Positions 8,933 to 18,260 of a DNA stretch of 21,996 bases are shown here, in pieces. The stretch is from Tannerellaceae bacterium. GTDB taxonomy: Bacteria > Bacteroidota > Bacteroidia > Bacteroidales > Tannerellaceae. Below the pieces are notes generated by a model. That model ran no database searches, was not told where the DNA came from, and worked only from the letters and a program-made list of their open reading frames with translations. Location: NCBI GenBank assembly GCA_031276545.1, contig JAISMW010000059.1, positions 1 through 21,996 of the forward strand. Direction: 5' to 3'. Within the stretch, counting starts at the first letter, position 1; each line of letters begins with the position of its first letter. The translations under genes were made by a program, and so were the position numbers.

Positions 8933-11653
8933 TTAGTAGCCCGATTCAAAATCCCGGTCGATGGCGGGGACTCCTTTTTCCATCCATTGCGGCATGGGAC
9001 GGTTGTTGAGGTAGTGTTCGAAGAACTGAAACATGCGCTTCTGGAAGTCTATTTTGTTGGCCATGCGGGTAGGCCAGTGGGGTTCGCCGGTGTAGTTGAG
9101 CAGCCAGGCGGGTTTCTGAAGGCGCTTGAGGGCTACGAAGAGTTCGATGCCTTGGTACCAGGGGACGTGGCCGTCTTTGTCGTTTGCCATGATCAGGATG
9201 GGGGTGGTTACTTTGTCGAGGTCGAACAGGGGGGAGTTTTCGAGGTAACGCAGGGGGGATTCCCAGATGGAGCGGCCGATGCGGCTTTGGCCGTGCTCGT
9301 ACTGGAAGGAGCGGTTCAGACCGGATCCCCAGCGGACGCCTCCGTAGGCGCTGAACATGTTGACGACCGGCGCGCCCGATTCGATGGCGGCAAAGAGGTG
9401 GGTGCGGGTGGCGAGGTAGGCGTCCTGGTATCCTCCCCAACTGTGTCCTTGGGCGCCGATGGCTTTTGGGTCGATGTATCCGCGGGCGATGAGCGAGGTG
9501 AGTCCGGGCATGACGCTGTTGAAGCAGCTTTCGCCGGGGTAGCCGTCGGTGTAGCGGATGTCGGGGTTGAAGACGATGTAGCCGTTGCTGTTGTAAAAGT
9601 GGTAGTCTATGGACGAGCGGTGTGCTTCGGGCATGCGGTAGGCGTGGAGGGTTTCCGAGTTGCGTTCGTAGAAGTTTACGATGAGGGGGTATTTTTTCGT
9701 GGGGTCGAAGCCGGCGGGTTTGTAGATGACGCCTTCCAGGGGTTTGCCGTCGAGGGAGAGCCAGGTGGTGAGTTCGGCGGTTCCCCAGCGGAATTGTTCT
9801 TGCTGGAGGTGGCCTCCGGTGAGTCGGACGGGGTGTTTGAAGCTCCGGTCGGTCAGGTGTACGTCGGGGTATTGGTCGTATCGTTCGGAGGTGTAGAGGA
9901 TGGCGTCGGCTTCTTTGGCTTTTGTGGGTGTGGAGAGCATGAAGTCGCCGGCCAGCAGTACGGTGGGGGAGGCGGGGGAGGTGAAGTCTGCGGCGTAGTA
10001 TCCGTGTCCTTTGGTGGTGTGGTTGAATCCGGAGAGGAGCTGGTTTTCTTTCGGGTTGATGCTTGTTTCGTCGTCGTCGAGGCGGATGCGGCGGTAGGTG
10101 ATTCGGTCTTTGCGTCCGCTTGTGGTGAGGTTGACGGGTGGTGTGGCGGCTTCGGGGTGGAATTGCCAGACGTCGTAGCGGTCGTACAGGAGGAGGGCTT
10201 TGTCGTCGTCGAGCCAGCCGGCTGCTCCGTGGGAGGGGGGATAGTTGGGTACGTCGTTGTCTTCGTTCCATGCGGTGAAGTTGTCGGGCGTGGAGAGGCG
10301 GTGGAGAGTGCCGGCGGCTGTTTCGAAGGTGTACCAGGAGCTGTCTTGGGGGTTGTACCAGTAGGCGTATTTTCCGTGGGGGGAGAGGCGTATCCGGGCG
10401 GCGGTTCCCCGGACGACGGGGCGGGTTTCGCCGGTGAGGAGGTTGATGGTGCAGATGTCTGCTCGTGTGGTTCCGGTCCACATGCGTTCGAGGTCGTAGG
10501 GGTGGGTGTTGGCGAGCAGGGCGAGGGATACGCTGTCGTTGTCTGCGGTCTGGAGGGCGGTGTGTTCGGGGGTGGTGAGTGTGATGAAGTTGTGTTCCTT
10601 CAGGTTGCAGGCTACGGTGAAGGTTTTTTTCAGGTCTTCGGCTCTTTCGTAGTCTTGCTGGGTATATTGTATGCGTTCGTTCCAGTTCCAGATGTGTACG
10701 TTGGGTCGGTTTTCGGGCAGGGTGGCGGTGTCTTTTTCGCGTGGCCAGGGTGCTATGCCGAAGAAGAGGCGTGCAGCCTGTCGGCTGAAGTTGAGCTTGC
10801 CGTGTTCGCTGATGACGTGGCGTTCGGGCATGAAGTCTGCTGTCCGTTCGGCTATTTTTATGGCGGTGGCGTGCGCTTCGGAGAGGTACAGGGCGAGGTT
10901 GGTGGCGACGGAGTCGGGGTCGGGGGTGTAGAGGAATGCCAGTTTATGTCCGGTTTCGTCGGATACGAGTTGTCTGAATGCTCCGCTGCCTTTCCATATC
11001 GGTGTATGTGTTTGTTTTTCGGGTTGGCAGACGTAGAGTCCGGGCGCCGATTGGGTGCTGTCTGTCGAGATGTAGCAGAGGATGTTGTTTTTTTTGGGGA
11101 AGAAATACCGGGTTACGGAGGGGATGGCTATGGACTGCTTTCCGTCGAGTGTTTGGAGGTAGAGGGTGGAATCGGCTTTGCGTCCCTGCTGATAGGCTAT
11201 CCAGTCTCCGCTTGCGGAGAGTTGGTAGGATCGGACGGAGTCGATGCGCTGTTCTTTGCGGTTCTTCAGGTCGCAGATGATGAGGCGGTTCATCGGCATT
11301 CGGTCTTCTTTGGTTTTCTTGCGTTTCAGTTCTTCGGTTTCTTCCAGGGAGGCGGTGGCGGTTACGACGAGATAGTGCGGGGCGGATGCGGAGAACTCGC
11401 TTTTTTTTGCCGGTTCGAAGGAGGCTATTTCTTCTCCCTTCCGGTTGTATACGTATACGGCGGGGTCTCCTCTCCAGGGTTCCATTTTGGCGGTGATCCA
11501 CTGTCCGTCGTCGGAGACGGCTTTTTCGGTGATGCGTTTCCATGCGGCGAGGTCTTCTACTGTCATGGCACGTTGCGCTACTTGTGCGGCGATTGGGCAC
11601 ATGGCGCCCAGGGCCAGCAGGAGCGCCGACTTTGTTATTTGTACAAGTTTCAT
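8933..11653 (-). CDS. Secreted S9-family (prolyl oligopeptidase-type) serine peptidase
   Basis: 906 residues. A signal peptide at about 1-23 (SALLLALGAMCPIAA-Q) puts it in the periplasm or outside. A long beta-rich region (about 30-600) resembles the propeller of S9 enzymes. The C-terminal alpha/beta-hydrolase domain carries the nucleophile elbow GHSWGGY (Ser about 738), Asp at 825 or 827 in NDKDGHVP, and His about 859 in GEPHWP, so all three triad residues are present. Family knowledge: S9B/S9C peptidases release dipeptides or acylated residues from oligopeptides; the exact specificity is not readable here. It is the third gene of an operon, 27 bp after the barrel gene, and is followed by the hairpin terminator. 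Its coding strand is unusually C-rich: the plus strand has 27 G against 11 C in 10141-10200. Confidence 0.9.
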   Translation of the reverse strand: MKLVQITKSALLLALGAMCPIAAQVAQRAMTVEDLAAWKRITEKAVSDDGQWITAKMEPWRGDPAVYVYNRKGEEIASFEPAKKSEFSASAPHYLVVTATASLEETEELKRKKTKEDRMPMNRLIICDLKNRKEQRIDSVRSYQLSASGDWIAYQQGRKADSTLYLQTLDGKQSIAIPSVTRYFFPKKNNILCYISTDSTQSAPGLYVCQPEKQTHTPIWKGSGAFRQLVSDETGHKLAFLYTPDPDSVATNLALYLSEAHATAIKIAERTADFMPERHVISEHGKLNFSRQAARLFFGIAPWPREKDTATLPENRPNVHIWNWNERIQYTQQDYERAEDLKKTFTVACNLKEHNFITLTTPEHTALQTADNDSVSLALLANTHPYDLERMWTGTTRADICTINLLTGETRPVVRGTAARIRLSPHGKYAYWYNPQDSSWYTFETAAGTLHRLSTPDNFTAWNEDNDVPNYPPSHGAAGWLDDDKALLLYDRYDVWQFHPEAATPPVNLTTSGRKDRITYRRIRLDDDETSINPKENQLLSGFNHTTKGHGYYAADFTSPASPTVLLAGDFMLSTPTKAKEADAILYTSERYDQYPDVHLTDRSFKHPVRLTGGHLQQEQFRWGTAELTTWLSLDGKPLEGVIYKPAGFDPTKKYPLIVNFYERNSETLHAYRMPEAHRSSIDYHFYNSNGYIVFNPDIRYTDGYPGESCFNSVMPGLTSLIARGYIDPKAIGAQGHSWGGYQDAYLATRTHLFAAIESGAPVVNMFSAYGGVRWGSGLNRSFQYEHGQSRIGRSIWESPLRYLENSPLFDLDKVTTPILIMANDKDGHVPWYQGIELFVALKRLQKPAWLLNYTGEPHWPTRMANKIDFQKRMFQFFEHYLNNRPMPQWMEKGVPAIDRDFESGY

Positions 11654-11680
11654 GATGATGGGGATATCGTTTGTTGAGTG

Positions 11681-13462
11681 TTAAAAATTCACATTCACAC
11701 CGGCCATGATGCTGAATCCCCGGAGGGGGTATCCGTAGATGTGTTCGTAGGATTTGAACAGTAGGTTATACATTTTCAGATAGGCTCCGAAGGTATCGCT
11801 GAAGGTATAGGCGGCGGTGAGATTCAGTTCGCTGATGTCTTTCATCTTTACGATTCGGTAGTTGTTTGCCGGGGCTTTTCTGCCGGATGCGAGGTAGTAG
11901 TCCAGGGCGATGGAGAGATTCCCGACAGGCCGGATGCGGGTTCCTGCCGTCAGTTCGGCCGACGGTCGTCCGTAGGCTTTGCGTCCGGCGATTGCGTTGT
12001 AGGGGTCTTCCGATTCCTGTCCGGAGTTTTCGTCCTTTTCTTCGTTCCAGTGGTTGTAGATACCTTTCACGGAGAGTTCAAAGAGCTTCCGGTAGGCGTA
12101 TTTCAGTTCCACTCCTCCCCGGAGAAGCCTAAAGTCTTGTGAAAGTACTCGGCTGACGTTTCCGAATCCTTCGGACGTCATATAGGGGATGAAGAAGTAA
12201 TCGTCGTCTGTGGCCTTGTATTGGGCGAAGAGGTTGAACCAGAGTCCGGGGAGCAGTCCGTTTCTGACTCCGGCCACGGCGTCGAGCCAGGTTCGCGAAG
12301 GCGTTGCGCTCATGTACGGGTCGGCATAGCGGTTTTCTTCAGACAGTTGCCGGGCGCTGTTGGATCGGATTTCGCCTCCGGCGTTCAGGTAAATGATGGT
12401 TTTCCTGCCGACCTGTATGTCGAGTCCGGCATGGGGAGAGGCGAAGAGTTTTGCCGGGTTTCTGTCTGTTTCGGTGAGGAACATGAGGTTTGCCCCCAGC
12501 GTGAGGTCCCAGAAGTCTCCTTCGGCCTTGAAGTAGGGCGTCAGGGTGGTTTCCAGGTAATTTTTAAATTCGGATGCGGATGCGTCGGGGAGGTTGTAGA
12601 AGAAATAGTTGAACTTGGCGGCGACGCCCACCTGTTTGGCGGCGCCGAGCATGGCGTAGATTTTCATGCGGGCTCCCAGGGTATGTTCTGTGACGCCTTT
12701 CATGCTTTCGTCCCAGGCGTATCGGTAGGCAAAGCGGGTATAGTCTCCGTCTATCAGGTAGCCTACGGGCTTAATGCCCTTCGATTCGATTCCCAGATTA
12801 GCTGCAAACAGGCGGCTTACCTGATTCGTTTCGGTATCGACCACCGGTCCCGGCCATATACTGTGTGCATTGGGTGCGGGCAGTCCGTAGTAGTTGAAGG
12901 CGGAGTATCGGTACTTTGCTCCGAGGTGTACGGTCGATCGGTCGAATACGTGGCGGAAGTGAACGCCTCCCAGGTTGTCGTTCATTTTGGCCGCCACTTT
13001 TTCTCCTTTCAGGAAACCGTCGGTGTATTCTCTTTTTCCACCGGTGGATCGGTGTGAGAAAAAGACGTTCAGCCTGTCTTTTTCGGTGCTCAGGATGTGA
13101 TATCCTATATCTCCGTTGATATCCCGGAAGGTTCCGATTCCTGCGTTTGCATATCCGCGGCGGTTGTTGTACAGCATATCCGCCAGGAAGCGGTCGGCGG
13201 GCAGCAGATTTAATTCCCGTTTGGGGTCGGCCGGTATGGAGAGGGTGGCATAGTCGATGGGTATTTTGGTAATCACCGGTTCTTTGACGGCCGGCAGGGT
13301 GTTCACTTTGTTTGCGTCCTGAACGGAGGGATTATATTCGCGTTCCAATGTGAGTTCGCGGCTCAGCGCCGATTCCGTTTGTTCTTCCTGTGCTGCGAGG
13401 TGTAAGGCGAATCCCGACAGGCACAGGATACAGATCGCCGTTTTAGGATATAGGGTCTTCAT
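11681..13462 (-). CDS. Outer-membrane beta-barrel protein (TonB-receptor-like fold without plug), partner of the TPR protein
   Basis: 593 residues with a clear signal peptide (CILCLSGFALHLAA-QEE). The mature N-terminus (LSRELTLEREYNPSVQDANK) is a motif I associate with a conserved Bacteroidales protein usually encoded after a large TPR gene. Beyond residue 100 the protein alternates aromatic/aliphatic strands with polar turns (for example GYANAGIGTFRDINGDIGYH) and ends GFSIMAGVNVNF, a terminal Phe as in BAM-assembled barrels. No plug or TonB box is visible. It begins 3 bp after the TPR gene stop, so the two are translationally linked, and the S9 gene follows at 27 bp. Function unknown; an envelope scaffold or transport role with the TPR protein is inferred from context only. 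Confidence 0.8.
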   Translation of the reverse strand: MKTLYPKTAICILCLSGFALHLAAQEEQTESALSRELTLEREYNPSVQDANKVNTLPAVKEPVITKIPIDYATLSIPADPKRELNLLPADRFLADMLYNNRRGYANAGIGTFRDINGDIGYHILSTEKDRLNVFFSHRSTGGKREYTDGFLKGEKVAAKMNDNLGGVHFRHVFDRSTVHLGAKYRYSAFNYYGLPAPNAHSIWPGPVVDTETNQVSRLFAANLGIESKGIKPVGYLIDGDYTRFAYRYAWDESMKGVTEHTLGARMKIYAMLGAAKQVGVAAKFNYFFYNLPDASASEFKNYLETTLTPYFKAEGDFWDLTLGANLMFLTETDRNPAKLFASPHAGLDIQVGRKTIIYLNAGGEIRSNSARQLSEENRYADPYMSATPSRTWLDAVAGVRNGLLPGLWFNLFAQYKATDDDYFFIPYMTSEGFGNVSRVLSQDFRLLRGGVELKYAYRKLFELSVKGIYNHWNEEKDENSGQESEDPYNAIAGRKAYGRPSAELTAGTRIRPVGNLSIALDYYLASGRKAPANNYRIVKMKDISELNLTAAYTFSDTFGAYLKMYNLLFKSYEHIYGYPLRGFSIMAGVNVNF

Positions 13463-13465
13463 TGT

Positions 13466-16400
13466 TCATTCATTCTTTAGTTTCGCTAATCTGTTTTCTA
13501 TCATATCGGCAATGTCGTCATTTCCTCTGTAATTGTTTTTCAAACTGGCGAGGTACTGCCTTGCCTGAAAATCGTCTCCCTGCCGGATGTACACGTCGGC
13601 CAGCAGGATAAAACCGCGCGCCAGCCAGTAGGAGTGTGGCGTTCCGTTCTCGATGAAGTTCATCAATTCTGTTTCGGCCTTTGCGTTGTCGCCGGAGTCG
13701 TAATACAGTTGTGCCAGCAGGTATTTAGCCTCGGCTCCGGTGGCGGTGCGCGTATCTTTGGCCAGGGTCTGCAAATCCGGCAGGGCTTTGCCGGGCTGCC
13801 GCAGATGGAGGAAAGCTTTGGCGCGGATGTGGCGGGCTTCCGCGGCTGTTTCGGGCGCGAGCTTGGCGCCTTTCAGTATATCTTCTGCGGCCTCGAGTGC
13901 ATCCTGTGCGTGTCCGACAGCTTGTGCACAGCGCATGATGCCCAGTTGGGCGGCATCCCGGTTTTGCCGGTCTTCGGCAACGAGCCTCAGTTGCTTGAAA
14001 CTTTCCAGTGCGTCTCCGTAATTTTTCTCCAGGTATTCCATTTCGGCCTTGCGTGCCAAGGCGTCTTCCATAAATTGGGTGTCGCCGCTTTCCAGCACGA
14101 GGGCGTACAGGCGTTTTGCTTCCGCATAGTTTTTCAGGCCGAAGCAGATGGAGGCCAGATGGTAGTTCGCCCGTGTGGCGAAAGCTCCGGCGGGGAAGTT
14201 TTGCAGATAATTCGTCAGTCCCCGTCGCGCCCCGTCGTAGTCTCCCCGTATAAACAGGCGTTCGGCAGCGGTATAGGTGAGCGAATCCTGTTCGGATATG
14301 TCCACTCTCAGGCTGCCACCGAGGGAATTGGCGTAGGCTGCGTATGCGTCGATGTCGTTCAGGTCGATGTATACGGATTTCAAATCCTGCAGGGCTACGC
14401 GGGCTTCTTCGCTTCCGGGGTAATGGGAGATGACGTTTTTGTAGGCCTCGGCAGCTTTAGCCAGTTTGTTGTTGTTGTAATAGAGCAAGCCCAACTGTAC
14501 GCCGGCCTTGCGTGTCCGGCTGTGCTGGGGAAAGCGGCGTATCAGCGTTTCGAAGGCTTCGGCGGCCGCGTTGCTGTTGTCGAGCAGCACGTAGGCACGT
14601 CCTTTTTCGAACAATGCGTCGGGGACGTAGCGCGAGTCGGGATAATCGGCCAGGAGGCGGTCCATTACGGCGATCTTGCTTTTGTAGTCTTTCTGCAATC
14701 CGGCGATGTATCCTTTCTGAAAGAGCGAATAGTCTCCTGTGGATGGCTGGAGCGCCGCCGCGCGGGTGTAGTTTTCTTCTGCCGGGGCGAATCGGCGGTT
14801 GTAAAACAGGCAGTCTCCTATCCGGTTGTAGGCGTCGGCGTAGGCCTCGGTTTTGCTGTTGCGCTCCAGTTCGGTGTACTGGCGAAAATTTTTCAATGCC
14901 TCCTCATAGCGTTGCTGCTTGAAGAAGCAGTATCCCGTGTTGTAGTAGGCCAGGGCGTACATATCCGTGTTGCGCAGTCGTGTATTGTTCAGATAGGTGC
15001 GGTAGTCGGCTATGGCATTCTGGAAGAGTTCCTGTCGGTAGTAGGATTCCCCCCGCCAGAAGTAAGCGTTGTTGCGCGACTCTATGTGATAGGCTCCCAT
15101 GTCGATTGCTCTGTCAAACAGTTTGATGGCGTCGTCCATCTTCATATTGGCAAAGGCCTGCGTTCCCAACTGGAAAAGGATATCCTGCTTGGCTTCCAAT
15201 ATCCTTGTGCCGGGATGGTTGATCTTTTCGATGGAGGTAAGTGCCGCCTGGTAATTTTTGGTTGTGAGGTAGACTTCCACTAAATGGTCGTTCACATGGT
15301 CGGTATACCTGGAGTTGGGGAAGTCGTTCAGGAACTTTTCGAAAACAGCTACCGACTCTCCGAACCCTGCGAAAGCTGTTTCGTGGATCAGGAGCGCGTA
15401 GTTGTAGGTAGCCACTTCTTTGATTTGCAGATCGAAGGAAGCGGCGGCAGCCGCTTCAAAGGCCATACGGGCATTGTGTTTGTCGTTTTTTTTCAGGTAG
15501 CTCTGTCCGATGTAGAGGTAGGCATTCTGGGTCAGCGCGTCGTCTTCGAGGACGGTCTGGCTCAGGCAGGCGACGGCATTGTCGTAATCCTCATTATTAT
15601 AATGGCTGATCCCCAGGATGTATAAATCGTTTCGCCGCGCATTTTCCGCCAACCGGGTGTATTCCGACAGGTAGGCGATGGCCTTGTCGCGATTGTTCAG
15701 GTGATAATAAGAGTTGCCGGTGATGCGGTACACCTCGCTGTTATTCGGACTGTCGGGATAACGGGAGAGGAGGTCTTCCCCCTCGCTCACCACCCGGTCG
15801 TACTTTCCTTGTATAAAATAAATCTGTGCGGTAAAGTATTGTGCCGACTCCCGGTAGGCTGCGATATTTTTCAGGCGGGTAAACTCTTCCAGCGCATCGC
15901 CGTAACGCCCTGCCGTATAGTCTATGTAAGCCACGTAATAGGAGGCCGCTTCGCGGTAGGTCTCTCCTGCCTGCCCGATGCGCCGGAAGTAAGCGCGTGC
16001 CCTGCCGGTATCGCCCGTCTGCAGTAGCGAAAAGGCCAAACGGTAGGTATACACCTCCTGCCGGTCTTCACTCAGCAGGTCTATGTCGGCTTCGTTCAGC
16101 CAGAATGCCGCTTTCTCGTACTCCCTGTTTCCGAAGTGAATCGAGCCGGCATAAAAACAAATTTCGTCGGCATAGGGGGTGTCGGGATAGGTATCCAGAT
16201 ATTCTTTCAACTGTTCGAGAGCCTGGGGAAGTCCCTGTTCGTAGGCGGCGCAGGCAAGCAGATAGTCGGCCTCCCGTACCAGGGAGGGATCGGCCTCCTG
16301 CAGTTTGTAGGCCTGCAATTTGTCGATACATCCGGAATAGTTCTTCAACTCGAACAGTTCCTTTCCTTCGGTAAACAGGCGTTCGGGTGCATTGAACTGA

Positions 16401-16471
16401 TACGATCGCTGCCCGACAGCCGCATAACAGCCGCATATCAGACAGAGTGGAATAAATAGTCTTTTCATCAT
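13466..16471 (-). CDS. Large exported tetratricopeptide-repeat protein
   Basis: 1001 residues. The signal peptide (MMKRLFIPLCLICGCYAAVG-Q) sends it to the periplasm; the Cys is not followed by a convincing lipobox. Almost the whole mature chain is TPR-like helix pairs, with signatures such as SPNNSEVYRITGNSYYHLNN, YNTGYCFFKQQRYEEALKNF, YNRIGDCLFYNRRFAPAEEN and LGLLYYNNNKLAKAAEAYKN. The composition resembles the TPR_6/BamD-like repeats of Bacteroidota, which hold protein partners rather than catalyse. It opens a tight operon with the barrel protein (3-bp gap) and the S9 peptidase. A TACATTTG box about 28 bp upstream is the likely promoter. The natural reading is a periplasmic scaffold docking on the barrel, but that is inference. 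Two Met codons lie in tandem at the start, so the first residue is uncertain by one. Confidence 0.9.
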   Translation of the reverse strand: MMKRLFIPLCLICGCYAAVGQRSYQFNAPERLFTEGKELFELKNYSGCIDKLQAYKLQEADPSLVREADYLLACAAYEQGLPQALEQLKEYLDTYPDTPYADEICFYAGSIHFGNREYEKAAFWLNEADIDLLSEDRQEVYTYRLAFSLLQTGDTGRARAYFRRIGQAGETYREAASYYVAYIDYTAGRYGDALEEFTRLKNIAAYRESAQYFTAQIYFIQGKYDRVVSEGEDLLSRYPDSPNNSEVYRITGNSYYHLNNRDKAIAYLSEYTRLAENARRNDLYILGISHYNNEDYDNAVACLSQTVLEDDALTQNAYLYIGQSYLKKNDKHNARMAFEAAAAASFDLQIKEVATYNYALLIHETAFAGFGESVAVFEKFLNDFPNSRYTDHVNDHLVEVYLTTKNYQAALTSIEKINHPGTRILEAKQDILFQLGTQAFANMKMDDAIKLFDRAIDMGAYHIESRNNAYFWRGESYYRQELFQNAIADYRTYLNNTRLRNTDMYALAYYNTGYCFFKQQRYEEALKNFRQYTELERNSKTEAYADAYNRIGDCLFYNRRFAPAEENYTRAAALQPSTGDYSLFQKGYIAGLQKDYKSKIAVMDRLLADYPDSRYVPDALFEKGRAYVLLDNSNAAAEAFETLIRRFPQHSRTRKAGVQLGLLYYNNNKLAKAAEAYKNVISHYPGSEEARVALQDLKSVYIDLNDIDAYAAYANSLGGSLRVDISEQDSLTYTAAERLFIRGDYDGARRGLTNYLQNFPAGAFATRANYHLASICFGLKNYAEAKRLYALVLESGDTQFMEDALARKAEMEYLEKNYGDALESFKQLRLVAEDRQNRDAAQLGIMRCAQAVGHAQDALEAAEDILKGAKLAPETAAEARHIRAKAFLHLRQPGKALPDLQTLAKDTRTATGAEAKYLLAQLYYDSGDNAKAETELMNFIENGTPHSYWLARGFILLADVYIRQGDDFQARQYLASLKNNYRGNDDIADMIENRLAKLKNE

Positions 16472-16499
16472 TCCTTTGGTTTAAAAAATATAATGGATA

Positions 16500-16507
16500 C
16501 AAATGTA
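16500..16507 (-). promoter_or_regulatory. -7 box of the TPR-barrel-peptidase operon
   Basis: The minus strand reads TACATTTG, exact to the TAnnTTTG consensus, in the 87-bp gap after the NUDIX gene and about 28 bp before the TPR start. The sequence at the usual -33 distance (TACC) does not match TTTG, so the call depends on the -7 box and the position. Confidence 0.5.
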
Positions 16508-16558
16508 CGCGATAAAAGTCATTCGACGGTACAACAAGGCCTTTTTAAAAACACCGGT

Positions 16559-17107
16559 TCATTTCCCCTCCGTTCTTTCCGCTCCTGCCTGTATATCCCT
16601 GTACATACAGACTGCTTTTCGGATGGAGATCAAACCGAAATCTTTCGGATTCAGGTCTTGGGGGTGGAGGACAAGTATTTCGGCGGCATCATCGGCTGCC
16701 CGGGCGCCGTCAAAATGTTCTACATCACATTCGAAGAATAAATCCAGAGTATGGACGTGGATGCCTCCGTAAGGATAGATATTCGGAAGGGAGAACAGAT
16801 AGCGGAAATGCTCCGGTGAAAGCCCTGTCTCTTCTTTCACCTCGCGGTACGCGGCCTCTTCCGCCGTTTCGTACATATCGGTAAAACCGCCGGGAAGGTC
16901 TAATGTTCCGCAGGCCGGTTCTTTGGCTCGCCTCACCAGCAAGAGTTCTCCTTCTTTATTCCGGATAAAGCAGGCAACTGCAGCCGACGGATTGGAATAA
17001 TAGATGAAGCCGCATACCGCGCATTGCTTTGCCTTCCCGTTCCGTGCCGTGAAGGCAGCGGCTCCGCAAACCGGACAATACTTGAAGGCCTGTAAAGGGT
17101 GGTGCAT
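16559..17107 (-). CDS. NUDIX hydrolase with N-terminal zinc ribbon
   Basis: 182 residues from the ATG at 17105-17107 (MHHPLQAFKYCPVCG). The zinc ribbon has two CxxC knuckles (CPVCG, CAVCG). The NUDIX box is complete: G-x5-E-x7-REVKEETGL, within LPGGFTDMYETAEEAAYREV. Family members hydrolyse nucleoside diphosphates linked to another moiety. The ribbon recalls NADH pyrophosphatase NudC, but the NudC motif SQPWPFP is not present, so the substrate is open. An alternative ATG at 17117-17119 overlaps the end of the ROK gene. I prefer 17107 because relatives I remember begin MxHPLQxFxYCPxCG. It lies 4 bp after the ROK stop and is probably translationally coupled to it. Confidence 0.88.
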   Translation of the reverse strand: MHHPLQAFKYCPVCGAAAFTARNGKAKQCAVCGFIYYSNPSAAVACFIRNKEGELLLVRRAKEPACGTLDLPGGFTDMYETAEEAAYREVKEETGLSPEHFRYLFSLPNIYPYGGIHVHTLDLFFECDVEHFDGARAADDAAEILVLHPQDLNPKDFGLISIRKAVCMYRDIQAGAERTEGK

Positions 17108-17111
17108 TTCT

Positions 17112-18080
17112 TTATACATCTTTCGCTTCCCAGCCCAGTGCGCTGGCGCCCAATATGGCGGCATCCGCTTCTTTCAGTTGGGAAAAGAGCAATTTGGTTT
17201 TTCCGGCAAATACGTTCAATATATTCCTGTCCATCGCCTCCTGTATCGGGACGGATATTAATTTGCCGGCCTTGGCCAATCCGCCGAATAAGATGATTGC
17301 TTCGGGGCTTGAAAAGGCGATGAAGTCGGCAAAAGCTTCTCCCAGCATGTGGCCGGTCGTTTCGAATATATCAAGCGCTATCTTGTCGTTCTTCATGGCT
17401 GCTTCATATATATCTTTCGAGGTGATGGTGTCCGGATCCAAATCGCGCAGCAAACTGTTTTCGGTACGTATCTCCAGATATTCGCGTGCGGTACGCGCCA
17501 CTCCGGTAGCCGAGGTATAGGTTTCCAGACAGCCCTGACGTCCGCAGCCGCACATGCGCCCGTTGTGGCGCCGCACAATGACGTGTCCCAACTCGCCGGC
17601 GAATCCGTCGTGCCCGTACACCAGATTACCGCCGATTACGATACCGCTGCCTACGCCTGTACCCAGCGTAATCATGATGAAATCTTTCATTCCTCGCGCT
17701 ACGCCATACGTCATTTCTCCGATAGCCGCCGCATTGGCGTCGTTGGTCAGTGTGGCGGGGATATTGTCCAGCTTTTCACTGATCATCTGTGCCAGCGGAA
17801 TCCGTCCTTTCCAGGGAAGATTGGCGGCAAATTCGATGCAGCCGCTGAAATAATTTCCATTGGGCGCACCAATTCCGATCCCTTTGATCCTGGCCGTTCC
17901 CCCCACCCGGTCGACTGAAACCCGGACGGCTTGTGCCAGTTCATTCGCGTAATCGTTCACATCGGCATGTTTATTCGTTTTAATCGAACCACTTTGCAAG
18001 ATTGTACCTCTTGCATCCACCACTCCAAACACGGTATTCGTACCGCCCATATCAATGCCTATGACATAAGGCTTTTCCAT
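17112..18080 (-). CDS. ROK-family sugar kinase (glucokinase-like)
   Basis: 322 residues from the ATG at 18078-18080 (MEKPYVIGIDMGGTNTVFG). The longer frame uses a TTG six codons upstream and is not needed. The phosphate-binding DMGGTN (residues 10-15), the NDANAAAIGE catalytic-Asp motif, the GTGVGSGIVIGG adenosine loop, and the ROK zinc site (H of GHVIV with CGCGRQGCLE) are all present, as in cytosolic glucokinases that phosphorylate glucose or related hexoses. Specificity (glucose, mannose or N-acetyl sugars) cannot be decided here. It is the first gene of a two-gene unit with the NUDIX hydrolase and is preceded by a well-formed promoter at 18131-18162. Confidence 0.92.
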   Translation of the reverse strand: MEKPYVIGIDMGGTNTVFGVVDARGTILQSGSIKTNKHADVNDYANELAQAVRVSVDRVGGTARIKGIGIGAPNGNYFSGCIEFAANLPWKGRIPLAQMISEKLDNIPATLTNDANAAAIGEMTYGVARGMKDFIMITLGTGVGSGIVIGGNLVYGHDGFAGELGHVIVRRHNGRMCGCGRQGCLETYTSATGVARTAREYLEIRTENSLLRDLDPDTITSKDIYEAAMKNDKIALDIFETTGHMLGEAFADFIAFSSPEAIILFGGLAKAGKLISVPIQEAMDRNILNVFAGKTKLLFSQLKEADAAILGASALGWEAKDV

Positions 18081-18130
18081 AGATATATTGTTTAACAATT
18101 AATAATAAGAAACTTTATTTATAGAGAGGG

Positions 18131-18162
18131 CAAACTTACATGAAATTTATCTGAATTACAAA
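18131..18162 (-). promoter_or_regulatory. Consensus Bacteroidota promoter of the ROK-NUDIX unit
   Basis: On the minus strand TTTG (plus 18159-18162) is followed by exactly 20 nt and then TAAGTTTG (plus 18131-18138). Both elements match the Bacteroides -33/-7 consensus without mismatch. The predicted 5' leader is about 45 nt before the ROK ATG. Confidence 0.75.
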
Positions 18163-18260
18163 CCCGGCGATCCAACCGTTCGCCGGCCAAAGCGCTTCGG
18201 GGAGCTTCCGGCGTATTCATCGCACAATTTCATCCTGTACATCCTGTCCACTTCGCTTAA

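Noticed and set aside
8272..8949. 225-codon minus-strand frame encoding a KKRLIF-type 7-residue repeat
   Set aside because: Starts at TTG inside the S9 gene end, passes through the perfect terminator hairpin, and is open only because the repeat is 21 bp without a stop.
8297..11677. 1126-codon plus-strand open frame
   Set aside because: It begins with TTG, is antisense to the complete S9 peptidase with its full catalytic triad, crosses the 21-bp array and the terminator, and has a low-complexity Gly/Val-rich translation. It is a shadow of C-ending codons.
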